DNA of 27,163 nt, from positions 1 to 27,163 of the forward strand of contig JAJJXM010000161.1 of NCBI GenBank assembly GCA_024516155.1. Reading direction: 5' to 3'. A program made the position numbers and the translations under genes. This DNA is from Pyronema omphalodes. Lineage: Eukaryota; Ascomycota; Pezizomycetes; Pezizales; Pyronemataceae. The notes below the pieces were generated by a model. It saw only the letters and a list, made by a program, of their open reading frames with translations. It did no database searches and was not told the origin of the DNA. This document shows, in pieces, positions 20,091-27,163 of the stretch (the first letter of the stretch is position 1; every line of letters begins with the position of its first letter).

Positions 20091-21065
20091 CTATTGGAAA
20101 CGACGTGTCTGAGAAGTCGCCGAAGATTTACTAATACCTCTTCCCTGGAGGCTCTGATTCTCCTCATGAGGCCGGGGATTCCGGGCGCCGCGTCCAGTAA
20201 GCCATCTGGGAACCCGAGGATCGGAATCCTCCAATACCGAATTTCCTGCGGAAGACCCAGCTGATTGTTCGACTAAAGGGGGACCTCTTCCAACGGTGTA
20301 GGATGAATTCCTCTCGACCGGCTGTGCCCGGCTCATTTGCGGGGCTGGTGGACAGTCCGGAAGGGTATTATCATCATCCAAGGTTCCTGTTTTCTGTTGG
20401 GCCGCCTTAGACGATTGCAACTGATTCAATCTTTCTTGTTCACGTCTCCTCGCTCTCCGGTGCAAGATGGTGTCGGACAGGTGTAAAGCCCCAAAACGGC
20501 GACGAAGGCAATATCGCGCGAAATATGGATATCTGTCGAATGGTGGCTCAAGTTCAATAGGACTGAAATCAAAAAACGAATAATCCGTTGCAAATGACTC
20601 AGCTGATGGTTCGACTAAAGGGAGGTATCCTCCAACTTCGAGTCCTGGAACTGAGGTGCGGGATGGTGAAGCACTGTTGACCTGCTCGATTCCGATACTT
20701 ACACTCGCAAGAGATGCAACTCCGCCATTGTTGTACGTAACAGGATAGTTTGCTCGCCAAGATCCTCTGGGTCCACCTGTTGGAGCACCGAAATAATACC
20801 GAGCAATATCAAGGGTTGCAGGGACATTGGTCGTTGGGTTGTTAGAGGCGGTGGATCCATAGGGAAGTGCGAAATAATTTGCTGCTTCTGCGGCCGGGCG
20901 AGATCCGTCTACCGGTTGAGTATTTCCATCCATTGTCAGTGTGGTACTGGCCGCTCCTGTGTTTCGATCTTGCACTGCGGATCCCGCAGCCGTAGAAGTT
21001 GCCAAACCAGATTGCTCTCGTGGCTGCTCGGCGGAGGGGCGGGATGGGTCATTTACCGGAAACAT
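20091..21065 (-). CDS. Orphan low-complexity protein, 324 aa, intact in copy 2
   Basis: Single open frame from ATG at 21065 (MFPVNDPSRPSAEQ) to TAG at 20091. Residues 1-80 are low-complexity (A, S, T, P). Residues 85-130 contain DIARYYFGAPTGGPRGSW. Residues 162-200 are aromatic and arginine-rich (YSFFDFSPIELEPPFDRYPY, then YCLRRRFGALHL). A strongly basic helix follows at 202-216, and the C-terminal tail is R/S/Q-rich. A PLVE(P/Q)SA(E/G)S motif occurs twice, at 149 and 263, from an internal DNA duplication. No catalytic motif, signal peptide or transmembrane segment is evident. The basic helix would suit nucleic-acid or nuclear targeting, but that is only a guess. The TATA box and ATG context support expression. 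The neighbours downstream (19680-19970) are oligo(A)/oligo(T) repeats that may form its 3' region. Confidence 0.6.
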   Translation of the reverse strand: MFPVNDPSRPSAEQPREQSGLATSTAAGSAVQDRNTGAASTTLTMDGNTQPVDGSRPAAEAANYFALPYGSTASNNPTTNVPATLDIARYYFGAPTGGPRGSWRANYPVTYNNGGVASLASVSIGIEQVNSASPSRTSVPGLEVGGYLPLVEPSAESFATDYSFFDFSPIELEPPFDRYPYFARYCLRRRFGALHLSDTILHRRARRREQERLNQLQSSKAAQQKTGTLDDDNTLPDCPPAPQMSRAQPVERNSSYTVGRGPPLVEQSAGSSAGNSVLEDSDPRVPRWLTGRGARNPRPHEENQSLQGRGISKSSATSQTRRFQ

Positions 21066-21138
21066 TTTGATACAAACCTTCTTATGCGGACAGTTTGTGG
21101 AATCAAAAGATTGTAATGTGGCGAAGGGACATGAGCGG

Positions 21139-21147
21139 CTTTTATAG
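21139..21147 (-). promoter_or_regulatory. TATA box of the 324-aa orphan gene, copy 2
   Basis: Identical CTATAAAAG on the minus strand at the same distance from the ATG at 21065. Substitutions between the two copies become common only about 100 nt further upstream, past about 21250. Confidence 0.55.
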
Positions 21148-22129
21148 AAAGTCGGCTGGTATTGGTTCACGGCAACGATTAGTGAATACAGCAGTCTATA
21201 CACGTAGTCCGGCAATCGAATATATGACGACAGTTACGGAGTCGGGATTGCATGAACCCTGGTGGCAACCGCTATTTCCCCTTCACGTCCTATCGGATTG
21301 CGAATTGGCTTCACCAGCTTACTGCAAATTCAGCATTTCTTTTGCTGGATGTAAGAAAAATGAATGAATAATCCATCATTCTTTGTCCAGCAATATCTTT
21401 GGCTGTTGGCGATTACAGTTACAATAGCAGGCCGTGTGCATCACGTGCATACGCCCCATCTAGCTAGTCACGACCTTGAAGCCAAGGTAAAATGGTAGTA
21501 GGGTTAAGCCTAAAACGTGGAGCTTAAGTTGAAACCGCTTTCCCTGGCAGCACGAGAGTTTTACCGTCAGAGAAATAGCAGACGTCATCGGTCATAATTG
21601 CGCTATTCGGCCTGTTTACGTCGCCGTATTACATCTCACTAACCACTATGACGACAATGAAGCCAGGCTGCCGGGGTAGCAGGGTTAAACCTACATTGTG
21701 CAGCTTGTTTCAACCCAAAATCTTATATCCGTTCCGAGTTTCACAGCCAATTCCATACCAGGCTCAAATATTGGCTTGACCCGTCACCCACCTCCCTACA
21801 CCCAAACCCTGTCATCGCAGTTTCGTCGCTGACAGGCTGAAGCAACCTACCTTTGGCTCTATTTTGCCTATGAACCAAATTTAGTATTTCTATTTACTCA
21901 CTTTCCGTCATTTCTCCCGCTGTGATAAGTTCAGAGTATCTAACAATTTTCATAGTTTGTATCCCTGATAGCCTTTTACTCCTTCCTTTCTTTCTGAACG
22001 ACATGCCGAAAGACTATACTTAAAAATCTTTAATTTTCTTTGAATTTCTTGAACATTTCCAACCTTCAGGGTCCGATGTATGCTATGGTGTCGGACACTT
22101 CGTCGAGGTAGCGTGACAGGGGTCACCGA

Positions 22130-22565
22130 GCAGAATAACACCCCCCCACGCCAAAACTTTCAGCAGAAAAGAGTTTCTAAAAACTTATAACAATGATAGA
22201 ATAGAAGTTAGAGAATAATTATTGATTCCGGTGCGATTTGGAGGCGTGGTTGTGGCTCTGAAAACTTTGGAAGATCACCTGTTTTTAGGTGTGGGCAGGG
22301 TAAGTTCCACCGCATCACTAGGTGCATAAAATGCGGCTCAATCGAACACCATACCTACTTAAGACTAGGTGTTTCGAGTGATAATACATGATGACATACA
22401 ATCATACCATTATTCATCGGTCAATGCTTACTAAGTACGAGTGATATCACATGATGTTATATAAAATGCGTCATTATTCATCACTCGGTGCTTAGTAAGG
22501 GTGAGTTGCAAATTGGACATTCGCCAAGCCTTGCCAAGGCGCTTCCTTGACTAAATGTCCGTCAC
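22130..22565. other. Insertion specific to copy 3 with a 63-bp tandem duplication
   Basis: This sequence is absent from the complete units. It contains two adjacent similar 63-bp segments, 22375-22437 and 22438-22500 (shared CGAGTGATA, CATGATG, ATTATTCATC and GGT/CAATGCTTA or GGTGCTTAGTAAG). It also has the palindrome GTGATATCAC (22441-22450), CCGCAT...ATGCGG arms near 22311-22335, and GGACATT...AATGTCC near 22514-22560. It may be a non-autonomous element. No ORF. Confidence 0.5.
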
Positions 22566-22621
22566 CATACAGTCTGCATACATTTCGAGGCTCTAGCTGT
22601 TACATATGAGTCTAGCCGGCG

Positions 22622-22972
22622 ATTTATTCATTTATTCATTTATTCATTTATTCATTTATTCATTTATTCATTATTCATTTATTCATTTATTCATTTATTC
22701 ATTTATTCATTTATTCATTTATTCATTTATATTCATTTATTCATTTATTCATTTATTCATTTATTCATTTATTCATTTATTCATTTATTCATTTATTCAT
22801 TTATATCATTATTTCATTTGATTCATTTATTCATTTATTCATTTATTCATTTATTCATTTATTCATTTATTCATTTATTCATTTATTCATTTATTCATTT
22901 ATTCATTTATTCATTTATTCATTTATTCATTTATTCATTTATTCATTTATTCATTTATTCATTTATTCATTT
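22622..22972. repeat. (ATTCATTT)n octamer array
   Basis: About 43 units of an 8-base repeat with three short interruptions (near 22670, 22728 and 22803-22818). It starts immediately after GAGTCTAGCCGG, a sequence of the complete units that has no array there. The IYSFIHLF-type translation is meaningless. Confidence 0.95.
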
Positions 22973-23248
22973 ACTTTCCTCGGAGGCCACCTCGCCGGGT
23001 GTTCTCCCCTATCCTCCTTTTCTATTACCCTTCCCCTTTTCCTGTTTTTCCCTGTTTTCCTGTTTTCTTGTTTCCTTGTTTTTTTTTTTCCGCCTTTGTT
23101 TCCTCCAGCGAGTCGTTGGAGTCTATCCGGTATCTGCCAGATAGCGTAGATTATTCCTTGGCCTGTTACCGCGCTAGCCCCTTCTTGTTGAAGTTTCTAT
23201 TCTCGTTGTTACATCATACTTAGACAGCAAGGTGCGGACATAGATACC

Positions 23249-23272
23249 CGTGCCTAAAGATGGTGGCGCTAG
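23249..23272. repeat. Solo end of the palindromic element
   Basis: 24 bases match the minus-strand reading of the palindrome at 10773-10814 through CGCTAG, then diverge. In the complete units the corresponding site (about 1672-1690) has no such insert: CATAGATGACAGCTAATG there against CATAGATACCC...CTAGTAATAGCTAATG here. A discrete insertion of about 29 bp into copy 3 is implied. Confidence 0.65.
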
Positions 23273-23350
23273 TAATAGCTAATGATGGCATTTACTTTTC
23301 CTTAGTCGGTAGTTTTGAAATTCCGGAATCGTGAAGCAAAGCTAGTTGCC

Positions 23351-23406
23351 CCCCCCCCCCCCCCCAAAAAAAAAAAAAAAATATATATAATCCCCCCCCC
23401 CCCCCC
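23351..23406. repeat. Poly(C)/poly(A)/poly(C) tracts
   Basis: A C run, then an A run, ATATATATAATC, then another C run. It occupies the place of the A-rich array of the complete units. Run lengths are probably unreliable. Confidence 0.85.
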
Positions 23407-23676
23407 GCCCCCCGAAATTTGCAACTCGGACACACCATATCAACAAATCAAATAAAAAAAATGTATAATCAAGTAATCAAGCCCTGAATAACGAAATACA
23501 TTTCCTCCAATGCATCATCAAAACCACCCTGCAATACCATTATCCCGTGATATCGTTATCCCGTGATACATTCTCAAGCCTCAATCAATCTATCAATTCC
23601 AAATCAGTATCAATAACGCATCCGAGGACCGAGGCACGAAACTATAAAAGAATCTCAGCGACAAGATGAATTTATC

Positions 23677-23913
23677 CCCCCCCATCCCCCCCCCCCACCT
23701 CCCCCCCCCCCCCCCCCCCCGTAGCAAAAACCAAACCAACCCTCCCCCGCAGACCGTCTCAGCACCAAAAAAAAAAAACAAACAAAAACAACCCCCACCC
23801 CCCCCCTCAGCAAACCAGACCCAAGAACCAAGAACCAACACTGCATGGGTGGGGGGTGGGGGGTGGGGGGGGGGGGTGTGTGGGGAGGTGGGGAGGGGGG
23901 GAGGTGGGGAGGT
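23677..23913. repeat. C-rich then G-rich tracts, quadruplex-prone on both strands
   Basis: C tracts at 23677-23720 and 23790-23807, then GGGTGGGGGG and GGGGAGGTGGGGAGG tracts at 23848-23912. They replace the (CAATCCCT)n array. Open frames here are Pro- or Gly-rich artefacts. Confidence 0.85.
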
Positions 23914-24237
23914 ATTACCGCCACAATCTCCATATCTCCACTCCCCATTCCCATCAAAACCCTTCCCATCAAAAACCCCCGCCCATCGTTTCCTGATAGT
24001 CCCTGCTAGTCCTACAGATGCCCCAAAAGTACAATATTTCCATCTCCCGCAACCTCTGATCTGTTGATATTTGACAGTTAAAAGTTGAAAGTTAAAAAGT
24101 TGCAAGTTGAAACAAATCTGTATATTCCGCTATATAATATGATACAAACGAAAAACGGCGTTTGTTAATTCCGCGGCCCGCCATATGATATACATGGATA
24201 GTAAATTTCTCCCCAGCCCTGGACTTGGACTTTGGAC

Positions 24238-24336
24238 TTTGGTCTTTGGATATTGGATATTGGATATTGGATATTGGATATTGGTTCTTGGTTCTTAGAT
24301 ATTGGATATTGGATATTGGATATTGGATGTTATTTC
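24238..24336. repeat. (TTGGATA)n heptamer array
   Basis: About ten units of TTGGATA with TTGGTTC variants. The complete units have only two or three related units at about 3012-3050 (TTGGACC, TTGGATA). Confidence 0.9.
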
Positions 24337-24367
24337 CCCCCCCCCCCCCTCATGAGTCATGGCTGCT

Positions 24368-24580
24368 GGTTGAGATTTGAGATTTGAGATTTGAGATTTG
24401 AGATTTGAGATTTGAGATTTGAGATTTGAGATTTGAGATTTGAGATTTGAGATTTGAGATTTGAGATTTGAGATTTGAGATTTGAGATTTGAGATTTGAG
24501 ATTTGAGATTTGAGATTTGAGATTTGAGATTTGAGATTTGATACTTGATACTTGAGATTTGAGATTTGATACTTGAGACT
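24368..24580. repeat. (ATTTGAG)n heptamer array
   Basis: About 25 uninterrupted units of ATTTGAG followed by ATACTTG variants. The complete units have only two units at the matching place (about 3083-3101), so this is a copy-3-specific expansion. Confidence 0.95.
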
Positions 24581-24999
24581 AGAGGTGGCAATGGCAATGG
24601 CAACTGGGGGGCGGGTGGGTAGGTGTGTGGTGGGTGGATGTGGGTGTATGTATGGGTGTGGTGGGTGGGTGTATGGTGGGTGGGTTGGTGTATACATATT
24701 CCTCGGAAAATATTTCATCTCAGACCTGCAGAGCTACAGAGCTACAGAACTACAGAGCTTTTGGTAGGTGGAGATGATGGGGATGATGGGGATGGGTGAT
24801 GATGGGGAAAGAAACTTGATATAACGCAATGGATTTACTGCATATGATAGGTAAGAATGGTATGTTGGGTACACTTGACATATACTGCAGATGACGGATG
24901 TGATAGGTATAATCGGTGTAATAAACGATAGGTATGATAAGGATAGGTATAATAACGAAAATAACACAAAATAACAACAATAAGAAAAATAACAAAAAT

Positions 25000-25060
25000 A
25001 ACTGCTTCCTTCCTTCCTTTCTTCATTCCTTCCTTCTTCATTCCTTCATCCTTCGTCCAC
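25000..25060. repeat. CCTTCCTT/CATTCCTT microsatellite in the 3' flank
   Basis: Short irregular TTCC/TTCATTCC repeat between the end of copy 3 and the acyl-CoA synthetase stop codon. The rest of 24770-25261 is AT-rich with ATAAC repeats and shows no gene. It probably contains the synthetase 3' UTR and its terminator region. Confidence 0.7.
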
Positions 25061-25261
25061 TCCACGGTTTCCCCAATGTTTCCCCAATTGTTTCAACTTT
25101 TACAACTTTTCCAACCTGGTAAATTCATCTCTGGGTATATATATAATAATCTATCTGCTCAGGGTATATTTTACTCCTCCTGTCTCCCCACCATCGCTTC
25201 CGTTCTACTCTCATGCTACTACAACTCGCTCCAAAAAGTCTCCCGCAACCAGAGACACGTT

Positions 25262-26927
25262 TTACAACTTCGCCTTAGGCTGCTTCAACATAGCCTCCGC
25301 AACAATTCTCCTCTGAATCTTTCCAGTCGCAGTCTTGGGCATATGTTCGGTAAAGAACCATTGAGCCGGGACCTTAAACTTCGACAACTTCTCCCCGACA
25401 AACGCCTTCAATTCCTCCACACTAACATTCTGACCCTGTTTGACAACAACCGCAGCAGCAACCTCCTGTCCATAAAGCTCCGAGTCCACCGCAAACGACA
25501 CCGCCTCCGCAACCTTCGGATGAGCCGAGATAGCATTATCCACCTCAATAGGAGAATCTTTTCACCTCCGCGGTTAATAAGCTCCTTAATCCTTCCCGTA
25601 ATAACCACATACCCATCCTCATCAAGTTTTCCCTGATCACCGGTCCTAAAGAATCCCTCCTTGGTGAAGGATGATGCGTTGGCGGACGGGTTGTTGATGT
25701 ATCCCTTGGTTACGTTGATTCCCCGGATACAAATTTCGCCTTCTTTTTCCTTTTGGTACCTCGTTTCCGGCGTCGTCGAGGATCTTGACTTCGACTCCTT
25801 GGCCGACACCTACGGTGCCGGGTTTGCGTTTATGCGGAGGGAGAGGGTTGGAGGTCATTTGGTGGGCGGCTTCGGTCATGGCGTAGGCTTCGAGGACGGG
25901 GGCTTTTAGGGCGGATTCGAGTTGGTGGAAAGTAGTGGGGGAGAGCGGGGAGGAGCAGGAGCGGATAAAGCGGATCTTGGGGATGGGGGAGGGGAGGGGA
26001 GACTTGAGAAGGATTTGGTGGATGGTGGGAACGGCGGTGTACCAGTTTGCCGGTGGAAGGTGAAGTCGCGCCAGAAGGTTGAGGCGGAGAATTTGGGGGG
26101 GGACGATTACGGTTCCGCCGGCGGAGAGGGGTGCGAGGAATCCTGCTAGAAGACCGTGGACGTGGAATAAGGGCATCACGAGGTAGGTACGGTCCTCTGG
26201 GGAGAGCTTGTAGGTGTTGCGGATGTTTTCTGGGGGGGTTGTCAGCAAATGGTGTATAAGTTTATGGATATGGGATTTTTTGTTTCTGGAGCATACCCAT
26301 GGTTCTGGTCAAGTTGCGGTGCGTCAAAGGAACTGCCTTAGGACGACCGGTGGTACCGGAGGTGTGAAGGACCAACGCGACATCGTCGGGCTCCGCGGTA
26401 ACGACAGGAGCAGATCCCTTGAGGTTTCCGGGAACGAGAAGCTCAAGAGCAATTTTGTCCTGGCGAGGGCACCACCAGGTCTCGGCGACGGCGGCACCGT
26501 AGCGAGCAGCGGCACGGACGGCGGGTGCGTTGGCCTTTACTGCTCCCCGGGGAACAATGACAAGCGCGCTCTTGATGTCGTCGATGTAGAATTCAAACTC
26601 GGACTGCTTGTAGGCGGGGTTCAAGGGAGCTGCAATGGAACGCTGGGCAGCAACTCCAAGGAAGGAGACGATGAATTCGAGGTTGTTGGGAAGGGCGATA
26701 GAAACAGCCGAGCCGGCGTTGATTCCGAAGCTTGCGAGACGTTCCTGGAAGCCGACGATAAGGCGGTTAAGGTGCTCGTAGCTGATGGTGAGACCAGCGG
26801 CATCGTTAGGAACGATAACGGCCTCGCTCTGTGACTTGGGGCAGAAACTGTTTGATAATGTTGTAGACATTGTGTTTTGTGGTGATGTTTGTTGTTCAGG
26901 TTTGAAAGCTGGCGAGAAGACAGACAT
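25262..26927 (-). CDS. pcs60: Pcs60/Fat2-like peroxisomal acyl-CoA (oxalyl-CoA) synthetase, two frame breaks
   Basis: ATP-dependent class I adenylate-forming enzyme that activates a carboxylate to its CoA thioester. Yeast Pcs60 and plant AAE3 act on oxalate. Exon 1 is 26927-26297, the intron 26296-26230 (67 nt, GTATGC donor, GCTGAC branch, CCCAG acceptor), exon 2 26229-25262. Numbered from 26927 (532 residues): P-loop [10 protein letters not shown] 188-197, PLFHVHG 230-236, [10 protein letters not shown] 326-335, TGD 407-409, [14 protein letters not shown] 422-435, PKTATGK with the catalytic lysine at 514. The C-terminus AKL is a type 1 peroxisomal targeting signal. The ATG at 26870 (CACAATGTC context, 513 residues) is an equally good start. 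T5 at 25744-25748 adds one base and the AA at 25555-25556 lacks one. They cancel, but about 63 codons between them are out of frame. It may be a recent pseudogene or hold consensus errors, because all motifs are intact in one frame or another. Confidence 0.85.
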
Positions 26928-27163
26928 GACGTGCTAATATCACAAGTTCATAGCCGACCGGTGGCGCGAAGCCTGCCGAGAAACCGTTTAGCTGCAGGAA
27001 GCTTGTATGACACTACCCCACACACATTCCCGAAACTTCCCCAGAATCCCGGTGAAAGGGCGACGAAACCGGTCATAAAATGTGCGTTTTGGATTGTTGG
27101 ACGGATGAGTAACAAATTTCCATAGTTTGATGGGCATTGAAAAGGATGCACTAATGAGCTGGT
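26928..27163 (-). promoter_or_regulatory. 5' flank of the acyl-CoA synthetase
   Basis: No gene was seen in the last 236 bases. On the minus strand there are two matches to the degenerate CreA consensus SYGGRG, CTGGGG at about 27040-27045 and GTGGGG at about 27016-27021, which would fit carbon-catabolite control of an alternative-carbon gene. No clear TATA box. The motif is short, so the regulatory reading is weak. Confidence 0.25.

Larger units (their letters stand above)
11216..21880. repeat. Tandem unit, copy 2 (lacks the last ~0.5 kb of the unit)
   Basis: This copy is collinear with copy 1 from its first base to about 21880. Differences are mostly single-base indels up to about 21250. Beyond that, substitutions become frequent (10000-10650 versus 21225-21875). 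Near 21880 the sequence jumps from unit position about 10650 to about 1140 of a diverged third copy. The unit end, including the 42-bp palindrome at 10773, and the first ~1.1 kb of the next unit are missing at this junction. The right edge is approximate because similarity fades into a short AT-rich stretch. Confidence 0.93.
21880..24770. repeat. Diverged partial third copy of the unit
   Basis: Short conserved blocks occur in the same order as unit positions about 1140-3210: a stretch around ACTTTCCGTCATTTCTCCCG (21898), CGAGGCTCTAGC (22585), TTGGCCTGTTACCGC (23158), TTAGACAGCAAGGTGCGGA (23220), CATTTCCTCCAATGCATCATC (about 23500), the block before ATGAATTTATC (about 23665), and CGGAAAATATTTCATC (about 24706). 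Between them are insertions and expanded arrays. The GC-rich hairpin island and the (CAATCCCT)n array of the complete units are absent. No orphan gene of the unit is represented, since the copy stops before their position. Confidence 0.85.

Noticed and set aside
1..21880. LTR retrotransposon, Helitron or Starship element
   Set aside because: No reverse transcriptase, integrase, Rep/helicase or tyrosine-recombinase motif is seen, and the direct repeats are the whole unit, not termini.
22606..23144. Repetitive IYSFIHLF-type proteins
   Set aside because: They are translated octamer microsatellite with no conserved start or flank.

Overview
The window looks like nuclear DNA of a filamentous ascomycete (Pezizomycotina). 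The support is short introns (55-90 nt) with GTATGY/GTAAGT donors and CTRAC-like branch points, one recognisable fungal gene (a Pcs60/Fat2-type peroxisomal acyl-CoA synthetase) and abundant micro- and minisatellites. I cannot place it lower than that. No rRNA, tRNA, CRISPR array or bacterial-style operon was seen.

Layout. Positions 1-11215 and 11216 to about 21880 are two head-to-tail copies of one unit of about 11.2 kb. They are near-identical over most of their length, with a stretch of about 1.3 kb (around 4540-5850 versus 15760-17070) in which I find no difference. A third, strongly diverged and partial copy (about 21880-24770) corresponds only to unit positions about 1140-3210 and is full of expanded simple repeats. 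The right flank (24770-27163) is ordinary sequence holding the acyl-CoA synthetase gene on the minus strand.

Each complete unit carries, all on the minus strand: (i) a three-exon orphan gene of about 503 codons with an N-terminal coiled coil; (ii) a 324-codon low-complexity orphan gene with a good TATA box; (iii) a small two-exon gene model of 94 codons; and (iv) weaker coding candidates. The spacers hold an A-rich array, a (CAATCCCT)n array, a CACCAT/CACCCT array, an ACATT-rich array and an oligo(A)/oligo(T) tandem repeat of about 65 bp. The genes are not recognisable by eye as transposase, reverse transcriptase, tyrosine recombinase or any defence family, so I call the unit a tandem segmental repeat and not a named transposon.

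Main observations. In the 503-codon gene each copy has single-base frame breaks at different positions, so no break is shared and a common ancestor would have been intact. In the 324-codon gene only copy 1 is broken. The acyl-CoA synthetase also has a +1 and a -1 break that cancel. Either the array is decaying after a recent duplication, or the consensus contains indel errors; the near absence of substitutions beside these indels makes sequencing error a serious alternative. The unit also has older internal structure: a block near 2700-3580 is repeated in diverged form near 6290-6990 and again in copy 3. A perfect 42-bp palindrome closes copy 1, and one of its ends recurs alone in copy 3.
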